Shown here: positions 18,320 to 28,730 of the stretch, in pieces
Layout of the letters: every line of letters starts with the position of its first letter
Numbering within the stretch: the stretch's first letter is position 1
Source: Mycolicibacterium diernhoferi
GTDB lineage: Bacteria; Actinomycetota; Actinomycetes; Mycobacteriales; Mycobacteriaceae
Assembly: GCF_019456655.1 (NCBI RefSeq)
Contig: NZ_CP080332.1
Coordinates: 310,001 to 374,000, forward strand
Direction: 5' to 3'
DNA length: 64,000 nucleotides
Notes under the pieces: generated by a model
The model's input: only the letters and a program-made list of their open reading frames with translations
Database searches by the model: none
What the model was told of the DNA's origin: nothing
Position numbers and translations under genes: made by a program

Positions 18320-19444
18320 CTACCAGTCGGCCTCGTCGTAGCGGATGACGCCACGGATGTTGTTGCCGTCCAACATGTCCTGGTAACCCTGGTTGATGTC
18401 TTCCAGGCGGTAACTGCGGGTGATCATGTCGTCGAGGTTGAGCAGGCCGGACTTGTAGAGCGCGGCCAGTCGCGGAGTCTCGACATGCGAGCTGCCGCCG
18501 CCGAAGATGTTGCCCTTCAGCGTCTTCTGCAACATGGTGAACAGGAACAGGTTCAGCTTGACGTCGGCGTCCATCATCGAGCCCATGCCGGTCACCACGC
18601 AGGTGCCGGTCTTGGCGGTGAGGATCATCGCCTCCTCGATGTACTCGCCCTTCATCTCGCCGACGGCGATGATCACCTTGTCGGCCATCAGCCCGTGCGT
18701 GACATCGATGACCGGGGCGATGGCCTCGGCCATGGACGGGTAGACGTGCGTGGCGCCGAACTTGATCGCCTGGTCGCGCTTCCACTCGTTGGGGTCGATC
18801 GCGATGACCTGCTTGGCCCCGGAGATGACCGCACCCTGCAGCGCGCTCATCCCGATCCCGCCGACGCCGACGATGATGACGGTCTCGCCGGGCTTGACCT
18901 CGGCCACGTTGGTGGCCGACCCGAATCCGGTGGGCACCGCGCAACCCATGATGGCCGCGGTCTCGAACGGGATGTCCTCGTCGATCTTGACGACCGAGTC
19001 CTTGTGCACCGTCATGTACGGCGCGAAGGTGCCGAGCAGGTTCATCGGCGACACCTCGTGGCTGCCGGCGTGGATGCGGCTGGTGCCGTCGGCGATGGCC
19101 TTACCGCCGAGCAGGACCGCACCGCGGTCGCACAGCGAGCGGAACCCCTTCAGGCACGGTGGGCACTCGCCGCAGGCCGGGATGAAGGCCAGGATGACGT
19201 GATCGCCCTCGGCCAGGCCGGTGACATTCCTGCCGACCTTCGTGATGACGCCGGCGCCCTCATGGCCGCCCAGGGCGGGCAGTCCGATCGGGGTCGCGCC
19301 GGTGGTGATGTGGTAATCGGAGTGGCACATGCCGGCGGCGTGCATCCGGATCTGTACCTCGTCGGCCACCGGATCGCCCAGGTCGATCTCATCGACCTTG
19401 AACGGTGAGTTGAGCTCCCAGAGCAGGGCACCTTTGGTCTTCAT
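18320..19444 (-). CDS. NDMA-type zinc alcohol dehydrogenase (AdhB/AdhE1-like)
   Basis: The 374-residue medium-chain dehydrogenase has the catalytic zinc site GMCHSD and GGHEGAG, and a structural zinc lobe with the CGECPPC...C pattern. GVGGIGMSALQGA provides nucleotide binding, and the terminal NIRGVIRYDEADW is characteristic of the actinobacterial NDMA-dependent group (TIGR03989 as I recall; AdhB/Rv0761c type). These enzymes hold NAD tightly and may need an alternative electron acceptor, possibly mycofactocin. ATG 19444 begins the conserved MKTKGALLWEL; a 9-codon upstream ATG is possible. Convergent with ldh, 38 bases between stops. Substrate is an unidentified alcohol or aldehyde. Confidence 0.88.
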   Translation of the reverse strand: MKTKGALLWELNSPFKVDEIDLGDPVADEVQIRMHAAGMCHSDYHITTGATPIGLPALGGHEGAGVITKVGRNVTGLAEGDHVILAFIPACGECPPCLKGFRSLCDRGAVLLGGKAIADGTSRIHAGSHEVSPMNLLGTFAPYMTVHKDSVVKIDEDIPFETAAIMGCAVPTGFGSATNVAEVKPGETVIIVGVGGIGMSALQGAVISGAKQVIAIDPNEWKRDQAIKFGATHVYPSMAEAIAPVIDVTHGLMADKVIIAVGEMKGEYIEEAMILTAKTGTCVVTGMGSMMDADVKLNLFLFTMLQKTLKGNIFGGGSSHVETPRLAALYKSGLLNLDDMITRSYRLEDINQGYQDMLDGNNIRGVIRYDEADW

Positions 19445-19609
19445 GGAAGCCGATAATAGAACACGTTTCAAATCGATGGATATTCTCTACGTGAACTGCG
19501 CATTTACCGGCTTTAATTCGTCGTTCCCGGGTGTCCGCGATGAGTCCTGCTCGCCACGCAGGTCTATTCATCGACGTGCAGATGAACCGACCCGGAAAGG
19601 TGGCCCCTG

Positions 19610-20110
19610 ATGGCCCAGATCAATGCCCGCATCGTGCCCAACCTCTGGTTCGACCGTGAAGCGGTCGAAGCCGCCGAGCACTACATCGCCGCTTTCGGGG
19701 GCAACGGCCGGATCGTCGGCACCACCCCCGCTCATCCAGATTCACCGTCCCCGCAGGACGTGCCGTTGGTCGTGGAGTTCGAACTCGACGGGCAGCCGTT
19801 CGTCGGAATCAACGGGGGTCCGCATTTCCACTTCACCGAGGCGGTCTCGCTGGAGGTCCGGGTCGACGGCCAGGAACAGCTGGACCAACTGTGGGCCGCG
19901 CTCGCCGACGGCGGTGAGGAACAACCGTGCGGCTGGCTCAAGGACAAGTACGGACTGTCCTGGCAGATCACGCCGACGGCCTACTACGACCTGCTGGCCG
20001 GCGGCGACGAGGAGGCCAACGCCCGGTTGTTCAGTGCGGTGATGGCCACCTTCGGCAAGTTCGACATCGCGGCGCTCGAGCGCGCCCACCGGTCAGAGCC
20101 GGCCGGGTAA
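19610..20110 (+). CDS. VOC-family PhnB-like protein
   Basis: The 166-residue protein has the PhnB/3-demethylubiquinone-methyltransferase-like glyoxalase fold. Motifs are PNLWFDREAVEAAEHYIAAF, FVGINGGPHFHFTEAVSLEV, DGGEEQPCGWLKDKYGLSWQITP and a C-terminal MATFGKFDIAALERA. This family lacks clear catalytic metal ligands and is usually of unknown function. GGAAAGGTGG upstream supports the ATG. Its end overlaps the convergent sigG end by 18 bases. Confidence 0.88.
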   Translation: MAQINARIVPNLWFDREAVEAAEHYIAAFGGNGRIVGTTPAHPDSPSPQDVPLVVEFELDGQPFVGINGGPHFHFTEAVSLEVRVDGQEQLDQLWAALADGGEEQPCGWLKDKYGLSWQITPTAYYDLLAGGDEEANARLFSAVMATFGKFDIAALERAHRSEPAG

Positions 20111-21085
20111 CCCGAACTTCTCGAACAACCGGGGGTCCATGAACGCCACCACGTGGGCGATGCCCGCGCCGCTCACGTCCATGACGTGCAACTGGAACGC
20201 CTCATGCACCCCGTTCTGCGGATTGCGCATGTACATCGCCGCCGCGGGCTGTCCATTCGCGGTGGTCGACAGCAGCCGCATATCGCCGGGCCGTTCGGCC
20301 GGGCACTTGTCGCGGGACAGGGTGCCGATGGCCGCCGGCCCGACATACCAACTGTCGAAGGGGGGCATCTCCCAGACCGCGTCGTCGGTGAACAGCTTCT
20401 CCAACGCGTCGATGTCGTAGGCCTCGAAGGCCGAGATGTAACGGGCCAGCAGTTCCTGCGCCTCCGGGGACTCCGGTGTGGTCAGCGGCTGGTCCGCGCT
20501 GGGGCCGACCGCGTCGAGCTGTGCCCGGGCGCGCTGCAGCAGACTGTTGACCGCCGCCGTGGACGAGCCGACCGCGTCGGCCACCTCGGCGGCCCGCCAC
20601 TGCAACACATCCCGCAACACCAGCACCGCGCGCTGGCGGGGTGAGAGATGTTGCAGCGCTGCCACGAACGCCAGCCGCACCGACTCACGGGTCCCGACGA
20701 CGGCCTGCGGATCGGACGGGTCATCGGCATCCGGCAGCGGCTCCAGCCACGCGATCTCGTGCCGTTCGTGAATCTCGGTGTACGGATCCGAACTCTGGGT
20801 GCCGAGCCCCGACGGCAGCGGGCGCCGCTGCTTGCCTTCCAGCGCGGTCAGGCAGGTATTGGTGGCGATCCGGTACAGCCAGGTGCGCACCGAGGATTTG
20901 CCCTCGAACCGGTCGTAGGATTTCCAGGCGCGCAGGAACGTCTCCTGGACCAGGTCCTCGGCGTCGTGCACCGAACCCGTCATCCGGTAGCAGTGCGCCT
21001 GCAACTCCCGCCGGTACCGCTGGGCGTCGGCGAGGAAGGCGTCTCTGGAGTCGAACCGGCCGTCTGCTTCTGTGAGGACGCTCAC
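20093..21085 (-). CDS. sigG: ECF sigma factor SigG (sigma70 regions plus SnoaL-like C-terminus)
   Basis: The 330-residue protein has sigma region 2 (HCYRMTGSVHDAEDLVQETFLRAWKSYDRF with TWLYRIATNTC) and region 4 (LSPRQRAVLVLRDVLQWRAAEVADAVGSSTAAVNSLLQRAR). A C-terminal NTF2/SnoaL-like domain (about 195-330, FEAYDIDALEKLFTDDAVWEMPP, WYVGPAAIG) is typical of SigG-type ECFs that have no separate anti-sigma factor. M. tuberculosis SigG (Rv0182c) is DNA-damage inducible. It is divergent from the monoglyceride lipase gene, as in M. tuberculosis Rv0182c/Rv0183. GTG 21085 is chosen because a TAAGCT -10 lies 7 bases before it; a TTG at 21115 would add 10 residues. Confidence 0.9.
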   Translation of the reverse strand: MSVLTEADGRFDSRDAFLADAQRYRRELQAHCYRMTGSVHDAEDLVQETFLRAWKSYDRFEGKSSVRTWLYRIATNTCLTALEGKQRRPLPSGLGTQSSDPYTEIHERHEIAWLEPLPDADDPSDPQAVVGTRESVRLAFVAALQHLSPRQRAVLVLRDVLQWRAAEVADAVGSSTAAVNSLLQRARAQLDAVGPSADQPLTTPESPEAQELLARYISAFEAYDIDALEKLFTDDAVWEMPPFDSWYVGPAAIGTLSRDKCPAERPGDMRLLSTTANGQPAAAMYMRNPQNGVHEAFQLHVMDVSGAGIAHVVAFMDPRLFEKFGLPGRL

Positions 21086-21092
21086 GTTGGGC

Positions 21093-21098
21093 AGCTTA
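21093..21098 (-). promoter_or_regulatory. -10 element for leaderless sigG transcript
   Basis: On the minus strand TAAGCT fits TAnnnT and lies 7 bases before GTG 21085. No ribosome site is visible. It faces the divergent lipase promoter about 45 bases away. Confidence 0.45.
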
Positions 21099-21139
21099 CC
21101 CACCGCCCCCGACAAGTGGGGTCCCTCGGAGGCAGCCGA

Positions 21140-23070
<1,931 letters not shown>

Positions 23071-23179
23071 AGTCGGCAGGGCTGGTGATGAATTCGTGGC
23101 TGTGGACAACCACCGTCCGCAGGGCGCCGACGGCGGATTCGCCGGTCGGCCTGTCGGACCGACTTTCTAGCGTGTGGTC

Positions 23180-23929
23180 ATGAGCAACGACAAGATGCTG
23201 GGTCGGATCGCGGCGCTGCTGCGGCAGGCCGAAGGCACCGACAACCCGCACGAGGCCGAGGCGTTCATGGCCGCGGCCCAACGACTGGCCACCGCGACGT
23301 CCATCGATCTGGCGGTGGCACGGGCGCACTCGGCGCACCGGACCGCTGCGGAGGTCCCGGTGCAGCGCACCATCACCATAGGCGAACCCGGCACCCGGGG
23401 GCTGCGCACCTACGTGCAGTTGTTCGTGGTGATCGCCATGGCCAACGATGTGAAATGCGATGTGGCGTCCAACTCGACCTTCGTCTACGCCTACGGATTC
23501 GCCGAGGACATCGACGCCAGCCATGCGCTCTACGCGGGGCTGTTGGTACAGATGGTCCGGGCGGCGGATACCTATATCGCCTCCGGTGCGCACCGCCCGA
23601 CCCCGACCATCACCGCCCGGCTCAACTTCCACCTGGCCTTCGGCGCCCGGGTCGGTCAGCGTCTCGCCGAAGCCCGCGACGAGGCGCGCCGCACGGCCAC
23701 CGAGGACACCGAGCGGGTGCCGGGGACCGCACTTGCTTTGCGCAACAAGGATCTGGAGCTGAAGTCGTTCTACCGGCAGGCCTCCGCGGCGCGCGGTACC
23801 TGGCGTGCGGCCAGCGCGTCGGCGGGTTATTCGTCGGCGGCGCGCCGGGCGGGGGACCGGGCCGGCCGGCGGGCCCGGCTGGGGCCGAGCCAGGAACTGT
23901 CCGGCCCCCGGGCGCGATTGGAGCGCTAG
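23180..23929 (+). CDS. DUF2786 protein (Rv0184-like)
   Basis: The 249-residue protein has an N-terminal DUF2786 segment (about 5-45, MLGRIAALLRQAEGTDNPHEAEAFMAAAQRLAT) followed by an alpha/beta region and a basic, Arg/Ala-rich C-terminus (RAGDRAGRRARLG). Function is unknown. DUF2786 proteins may bind nucleic acid or act as metallo-accessory factors, but this is not shown. ATG 23180 is preferred over the GTG at 23174 because the conserved part begins directly after it. The stop shares one base with the GTG of the next gene, giving a coupled Rv0184-Rv0185 pair as in M. tuberculosis. Confidence 0.85.
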   Translation: MSNDKMLGRIAALLRQAEGTDNPHEAEAFMAAAQRLATATSIDLAVARAHSAHRTAAEVPVQRTITIGEPGTRGLRTYVQLFVVIAMANDVKCDVASNSTFVYAYGFAEDIDASHALYAGLLVQMVRAADTYIASGAHRPTPTITARLNFHLAFGARVGQRLAEARDEARRTATEDTERVPGTALALRNKDLELKSFYRQASAARGTWRAASASAGYSSAARRAGDRAGRRARLGPSQELSGPRARLER

Positions 23930-24432
23930 TGCGCGATGTGCAGCGTGCAAAGGTCTACGCCGCAGAGGAATTCGTGCGCACCCTGTTCGACCGGGCGGCC
24001 CAGCACGGCACCGGGTCCATCGATTTCTTCGGTACCGCCCTGACCCTGCCGCCCGAGGCCCGCTTCGGCTCCGTGGAGTCGGTGCGCCGGTACGTCGAGG
24101 ATGTCCTGGCGATGCCGGCGGTGCGTGACCGGTGGCCCGGAGTGGGGGTGCCCGCGGTGCGGGCCCGGCGCGGGTTGACCGCCGCGCATTACGAACGCAG
24201 CGGCGACCGGGGGACGGCGGCAGGGACCATCGCGGTGCCAGACCGGCACACCACCTGGGCACTGCGAGAACTGGTGGTGCTGCACGAGATCGCCCACCAT
24301 CTCGCCGACGGCGGCGCACCGCACGGTCCGGCGTTCGTCGGGACCATGGCCGAACTGGCAGGCTGGGTGATGGGGCCCGAGGCCGGGCACGTCCTACGGG
24401 TGGTCTATGCGAAAGAAGGGGTGACCGGATGA
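23929..24432 (+). CDS. HExxH metallohydrolase (Rv0185-like, TIGR04338 type)
   Basis: The 167-residue protein has a zinc-peptidase motif H119-E120-I-A-H123 followed by a third likely ligand His132 in PHGPAF, an arrangement like SprT-type metallopeptidases. It has no signal peptide, so it is cytoplasmic. It fits the small actinobacterial metallohydrolase family I recall as TIGR04338 (Rv0185). The substrate is unknown. Its start overlaps the DUF2786 stop by one base and its stop overlaps the methyltransferase ATG (ATGA), so the three genes are translated together. The DUF2786 and metalloprotein pairing is conserved and suggests joint function. Confidence 0.85.
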   Translation: MRDVQRAKVYAAEEFVRTLFDRAAQHGTGSIDFFGTALTLPPEARFGSVESVRRYVEDVLAMPAVRDRWPGVGVPAVRARRGLTAAHYERSGDRGTAAGTIAVPDRHTTWALRELVVLHEIAHHLADGGAPHGPAFVGTMAELAGWVMGPEAGHVLRVVYAKEGVTG

Positions 24433-25076
24433 CCGAGCCTGCGGCGGTGGACAGATTGTTCGACGAGTTGCTGCACACCGAGGACGAGGCGCTGCGTGCG
24501 GCGCGGGAGTCGACCGGACCGGCCGGGATGCCGGCCATCGAGGTGTCCCCGCAGCACGGGCATCTGCTGAGCCTGCTCGCCCGGATCTCGGGGGCCCGCA
24601 GGGTGCTCGAAATCGGCACGCTGGCAGGCTATTCCACCATCTGCCTGGCGCGCGGCACCGGTCCGGACGGGCGGGTGGTGACGTGCGAGTACGAGCCGCG
24701 TCATGCCGAGGTGGCGCGGGTCAACCTGGTCCGGGCCGGCTTGGGCGACCGGGTCGAGGTGATCGTCGGCGCAGCCCTGGACACCCTGGCCACCCTGGAC
24801 GGGCCGTTCGACATGTTCTTCATCGACGCGGACAAGGAGAACAACCCGGCCTACGTCGAGGCGGCGATCGGCCTGGCCGCCCCGGGCGCGCTCATCGTGG
24901 TCGACAACGTCACCCGCAATGGTCGCGTGCTCGATCCCGCCCCCGACGATCTGCAGGCCACCGCGGTCCGCGACACCCTGGCGATGATGGGCGAGCATCC
25001 GCGGCTGGACACCGCGGCGATCCAGACCGTCGGGGTCAAGGGCTGGGACGGTTTCGCGGTCGCCGTGGTGACCTGA
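24429..25076 (+). CDS. SAM-dependent O-methyltransferase (Rv0187-like)
   Basis: The 215-residue class I methyltransferase of the catechol/caffeoyl-CoA type (PF01596) has the SAM motif VLEIGTLAGYSTICLAR (about 60-76). It also has an acidic ECEYEPRHAEVAR-type loop, metal/active-site residues in FIDADKENNPAYVEAA and VVDNVTRNGRV near the metal site. It would methylate a catechol or similar hydroxyl with a divalent metal. Rv0187 occupies this position in M. tuberculosis; the intervening glucosidase Rv0186 is missing. The stop touches the convergent Lrp-type regulator stop directly. Confidence 0.9.
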   Translation: MTEPAAVDRLFDELLHTEDEALRAARESTGPAGMPAIEVSPQHGHLLSLLARISGARRVLEIGTLAGYSTICLARGTGPDGRVVTCEYEPRHAEVARVNLVRAGLGDRVEVIVGAALDTLATLDGPFDMFFIDADKENNPAYVEAAIGLAAPGALIVVDNVTRNGRVLDPAPDDLQATAVRDTLAMMGEHPRLDTAAIQTVGVKGWDGFAVAVVT

Positions 25077-25988
25077 TCAGGTGTCGGACAGCCCGAACCT
25101 GACCGGGGCCAGCCCGGAGGCGTAGCTCTCCTTCACCACGTCCAGGTGCGACCAGCTCTCCAGCGTCCAGACCCCGGGCAGGCCCCGGATGAGGTCGGTG
25201 ATCTCCGCCAGTTGCGCCGGGGAGAACGCCCGGATGGTCACCAGCAGATCGAACCGGCCCAGGGTCCGGGCGATGAAGATGACCTGTGGCATCGCGGCCA
25301 GCGCGGCGACCACCTCGTGGTGGTCACCGGCCAACCGGATCCCGCAGCCCATCGCGCTCTGCCGGTCCTGCCCGGAATGGCGCACCACGGCACCGATCCG
25401 GACGACCTGGGCCTCGATCAACCGCACCACCCGCCGGCGGGCTCCGGCCGGTGACAGCCCGACACCGGCCGCGAGTTCCACATACGAGGCGCGGCCGTCC
25501 CGCTGCAGGGCGGCCAGCAGGGCGCGGTCGGTGTCGTCGATCTCGGTGCGCACGTCCCCGACCGGTCCGATGACGTCGCGCATCACCTCCACATAGGTCA
25601 GGGTGTCCACCGCCGAGACCCCGGGCAGTGACCGCAACTCGGCCACCGAGCGGTCGATATCGCGGGCCGAGGCCGCCCGGACCTCGGCGACCAGGCCGTA
25701 CACGCCGCTCGTCATGGACAGGAAGGGCACATCGTCGCGTTGGGCGAGTTCGGCCGCGACCGGTGCCGCGGGTCCGTGCACGAGGACGCTGACGTGGGCC
25801 AGCGCCCCGCGCCCGAGGACCGCGGGATGCACGGCCCCGCGGATGACCACCCGACCGCTGCCGATGAGCCGCTGCACCCGGGCGGCGGCGGCCGACCGGG
25901 ACATGCCCACCCGGCGCGCGATGTCCAGGTGGGTCAGCCGGCCGTCGCCCTCGAGCAACTCCACGATCGCCTGGTCGACTTCGTCCAC
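25077..25988 (-). CDS. Lrp/AsnC-family regulator with two tandem modules
   Basis: The 303-residue protein contains two Lrp-like units. The first HTH is about residues 3-50 (LLEGDGRLTHLDIARRVGMSRSAAAARVQRL) with its RAM half. The second HTH is about 152-200 (LLAALQRDGRASYVELAAGVGLSPAGARRRVVRL) with a second RAM domain. Such fused two-module regulators behave as pseudo-dimers. It is divergent from the permease/ureohydrolase operon and probably responds to the amino acid or guanidino compound that operon handles. An A/T-rich inverted repeat lies just before its GTG. It sits tail to tail with the methyltransferase gene. Confidence 0.9.
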   Translation of the reverse strand: MDEVDQAIVELLEGDGRLTHLDIARRVGMSRSAAAARVQRLIGSGRVVIRGAVHPAVLGRGALAHVSVLVHGPAAPVAAELAQRDDVPFLSMTSGVYGLVAEVRAASARDIDRSVAELRSLPGVSAVDTLTYVEVMRDVIGPVGDVRTEIDDTDRALLAALQRDGRASYVELAAGVGLSPAGARRRVVRLIEAQVVRIGAVVRHSGQDRQSAMGCGIRLAGDHHEVVAALAAMPQVIFIARTLGRFDLLVTIRAFSPAQLAEITDLIRGLPGVWTLESWSHLDVVKESYASGLAPVRFGLSDT

Positions 25989-26002
25989 CGGCGCACCTTC
26001 CG

Positions 26003-26021
26003 AAAATCGATCGAAGATTTT
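26003..26021. promoter_or_regulatory. Candidate Lrp-type operator next to the regulator start
   Basis: AAAATC (26003-26008) and GATTTT (26016-26021) form a six-base inverted repeat with a 7-base spacer, 14 bases upstream of the regulator start. An AATCGATC octamer at 26005-26012 recurs at 26042-26049. A/T-rich repeats are typical of Lrp sites, but this is inference. Confidence 0.4.
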
Positions 26022-26141
26022 TCAGACACATGGTGTCGGCGAATCGATCACATGTAACCCCTATTCCATCACAGAATGACGGATATTCCGGTGGCAAGGC
26101 GCAGATCAAAACCCGAAACACCGCCGTAACGAACGAACTGC

Positions 26142-26170
26142 TTGCGGGGTGCTGCCTGCGGTTTTACCGT
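26142..26170 (+). promoter_or_regulatory. Promoter of the permease/ureohydrolase operon
   Basis: TTGCGG (26142-26147) and TACCGT (26165-26170) are spaced 17 bases apart, giving a start near 26177 and a short leader. AGAAGGA (26194-26200) serves as ribosome site five bases before ATG 26206. Confidence 0.5.
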
Positions 26171-26205
26171 GAGGCCCACCACATCCCGTCCGCAGAAGGA
26201 CCACC

Positions 26206-27780
26206 ATGGCCGCCGATTCACCCGTACTCGCGACGCCGCCCAAGATCACCCAGGTCGAGACCCACGGCGTGGAACCCATCCCCGCCGAAGAGCGCACCGC
26301 GGGCCCGCTGGACCTGTTCAGGCTCGTCTTCGGCGGCGCGAACACCATCGCGACGGTGGTGCTCGGCAGCTTCCCGATCATCTTCGGGCTGTCCTTCCGC
26401 GACGCTCTGCTGGCCACCCTGCTCGGGGTGATCGTCGGCGCGGCCATCCTGGCCCCGATGGCGCTGTTCGGCCCGCGCAACGGCACCAACAACGCGGTCT
26501 CCTCCTCGGCGCACCTGGGCGTGCACGGCCGCGTCGTCGGGTCCTTCCTGTCACTGTTGACGGCCGTGGCGTTCTTCTCGATCTCGGTGTGGACCTCCGG
26601 TGACGTGCTTGTGGGCGGCGCCAACCGGGCCATCGGCCTGCCCCAGAGCGATATCGCGGTCGGCGTAGCGTACGGCATCTTCGCGCTGCTGGTGCTCACC
26701 GTCTGCATCTACGGATTCCGATTCATGTTGCTGGTCAACAAGATCGCCGTCGTCGCCGCCACCCTGCTGTTCCTACTCGGCATCCTCGCCTTCGGCGGTA
26801 CCTTCGACCCCGGCTACCCGGGCATTTTCGGGCCCGACGCGGATGCCGCCACCAACGCGCTGTACTGGCCGTCGTTCGTGGGCGCCGCCCTGATCGTGAT
26901 GTCGAACCCGGTGAGTTTCGGTGCGTTCCTGGGAGATTGGGCACGCTACATCCCGCGGGACACGCCGGCCTGGAAACCGATGGCGGCCGCGTTCTGCGCT
27001 CAGCTGGCCACCCTGGTGCCGTTCCTGTTCGGGCTGGTGACCGCGTCGGTGGTGGCGACCAACGCCCCGCAGTTCTTCGACGAGGGCAACTACGTCGGCG
27101 GCCTGCTGGAGGTGTCGCCCGGATGGTACTTCCTACCGGTGTGCCTGATCGCACTGATCGGCGGCATGTCCACCGGCACCACCGCGCTGTACGGCACCGG
27201 ACTCGACTTCTCCAGCGTCTTCCCGCGTTTCAGCCGCGTGCAGGCCACGGTGTTCATCGGCGTGCTGGCGATCGTGTTCATCTTCATCGGCCGGTTCGCG
27301 TTCAACGTGGTGCAGAGCATCTCCACCTTCGCCGTGCTGATCGTCACCTGCACCGCGCCCTGGATGGTCGTGATGATGATCGGTTGGGTGGTGCGCCGCG
27401 GCTGGTATGACTCCGACTCGCTGCAGGTGTTCAACCGCCGCCAGCGCGGGGGGCGGTACTGGTTCAACCACGGTTGGAACTTCCGCGGTCTCGGTGCCTG
27501 GCTGGCCTCGGCCGCCCTGTCGCTGTGCTTCGTCAACCTGCCTGGCCAATTCGTCGGCCCGCTCGGCAATCTGGCCGACGGCATCGACCTGTCCATCCCG
27601 GTCGGCCTCGGCGTGGCGGCGGTGCTCTACCCGCTGCTGCTGATCGTGTTCCCGGAGCCGGCGGACGCCTTCGGTCCGGCCGGGCCGCGGTTCGTGCGGG
27701 CCGGTGCACCGGCCCAATCCCCCATCGTGTCTGAAGACACACCCGAAAACCCTGTACTACCAGAGGAAGTGACTGCGTGA
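26206..27780 (+). CDS. NCS1-family permease (cytosine/purine/allantoin type)
   Basis: The 524-residue membrane protein has about 12 transmembrane segments. NCS1 features include a cytoplasmic N-terminus with [14 protein letters not shown], an ARANTIATV-like [11 protein letters not shown] first helix, [21 protein letters not shown], and [14 protein letters not shown] in the middle. NCS1 proteins import nucleobases, hydantoins, allantoin or related ureides with protons or sodium. Its place at the head of an operon with a ureohydrolase suggests a guanidino- or ureido-compound substrate. The C-terminal tail is Pro/Glu-rich. Its TGA overlaps the GTG of the ureohydrolase. Confidence 0.88.
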   Translation: MAADSPVLATPPKITQVETHGVEPIPAEERTAGPLDLFRLVFGGANTIATVVLGSFPIIFGLSFRDALLATLLGVIVGAAILAPMALFGPRNGTNNAVSSSAHLGVHGRVVGSFLSLLTAVAFFSISVWTSGDVLVGGANRAIGLPQSDIAVGVAYGIFALLVLTVCIYGFRFMLLVNKIAVVAATLLFLLGILAFGGTFDPGYPGIFGPDADAATNALYWPSFVGAALIVMSNPVSFGAFLGDWARYIPRDTPAWKPMAAAFCAQLATLVPFLFGLVTASVVATNAPQFFDEGNYVGGLLEVSPGWYFLPVCLIALIGGMSTGTTALYGTGLDFSSVFPRFSRVQATVFIGVLAIVFIFIGRFAFNVVQSISTFAVLIVTCTAPWMVVMMIGWVVRRGWYDSDSLQVFNRRQRGGRYWFNHGWNFRGLGAWLASAALSLCFVNLPGQFVGPLGNLADGIDLSIPVGLGVAAVLYPLLLIVFPEPADAFGPAGPRFVRAGAPAQSPIVSEDTPENPVLPEEVTA

Positions 27781-28730
27781 GCACCCCAGTTGGACCCATC
27801 GACGCGTCGAAGACGCCGCGTTTCACCGGAGCGGCCTCCTTCGCGCGGCTACCCCGCCTCGACCAGGTGCCGCGCGCCGACGTCGCCGTGGTCGGGGTGC
27901 CGTTCGACTCGGGAGTGTCCTACCGGCCCGGTGCCCGTTTCGGCCCCACCTACGTCCGGGAGGCCTCACGGCTGCTGCGCCCGTACAACCCGGCACTGGA
28001 CGTGTCCCCGTTCGAGATCGCCCAGGTGGCCGACGCCGGTGACATAGCGGTGAACCCGTTCAACATCCACGAGGCGATCGAGACGATCGAGGCCGCCGCC
28101 ACCGAGCTCACCGACGACGGCACCAGCCTGTTGACCATCGGCGGCGACCACACCATCGCGCTGCCCCTGCTGCGGGCCGCCGCGGCCAAGCACGGCCCCG
28201 TCGCGCTCGTGCATTTCGACGCGCACCTGGACACCTGGGACACCTACTTCGGCGCCGAGTACACCCACGGCACACCGTTCCGCCGCGCGGTCGAGGAGGG
28301 CATCCTGGACACCGAGGCGCTCTCCCACGTCGGCACCCGCGGGCCGCTCTACGGCAAGAAGGATCTCGAGGACGACCGCCGATTCGGATTCGGCATCGTC
28401 ACCTCCTCGGACGTGTACTACCAGGGGGTCCGGGAGATCGTCGACAAACTCCGGCAGCGGTTGGGCAACCGGCCGGTCTACGTCTCGGTCGACATCGACG
28501 TGCTCGACCCGGCCCACGCCCCGGGCACCGGTACCCCCGAAGCCGGCGGCATCACCAGCCGGGAACTGTTGGAGATCCTGCGCGGCTTCCGCGGGCTCAA
28601 CCTGATCGGGGCCGATGTCGTCGAGGTGGCGCCGGCCTACGACCATGCCGAGATGACCGGCGTCGCGGCATCGCATGTGGCCTACGATCTGGTGTCGCTG
28701 CTCGCGATGCGACACGACTCGCCGTCGTGA
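27777..28730 (+). CDS. Ureohydrolase: agmatinase/guanidinobutyrase family
   Basis: The 317-residue enzyme carries all manganese ligands of the arginase superfamily: H125 in [10 protein letters not shown]148/H150/D152 in HFDAHLDT, and D239/D241 in [22 protein letters not shown]. The N-terminal [29 protein letters not shown] region resembles guanidinobutyrase GbuA as well as agmatinase SpeB. The reaction would release urea from a guanidino compound. Between agmatine, 4-guanidinobutyrate and guanidinopropionate I favour 4-guanidinobutyrate because a TPP decarboxylase-like gene follows. GTG start and stop overlap both neighbours (GTGA), so it is tightly coupled in the operon. Confidence 0.88.
   Translation: MSTPVGPIDASKTPRFTGAASFARLPRLDQVPRADVAVVGVPFDSGVSYRPGARFGPTYVREASRLLRPYNPALDVSPFEIAQVADAGDIAVNPFNIHEAIETIEAAATELTDDGTSLLTIGGDHTIALPLLRAAAAKHGPVALVHFDAHLDTWDTYFGAEYTHGTPFRRAVEEGILDTEALSHVGTRGPLYGKKDLEDDRRFGFGIVTSSDVYYQGVREIVDKLRQRLGNRPVYVSVDIDVLDPAHAPGTGTPEAGGITSRELLEILRGFRGLNLIGADVVEVAPAYDHAEMTGVAASHVAYDLVSLLAMRHDSPS

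Noticed and set aside
23125..23155. Hairpin-like CCGACGGCG / CGCCGGTCGG before the Rv0184-like gene
   Set aside because: The pairing needs a bulge and there is no T-run, so a terminator or regulator is not supported.
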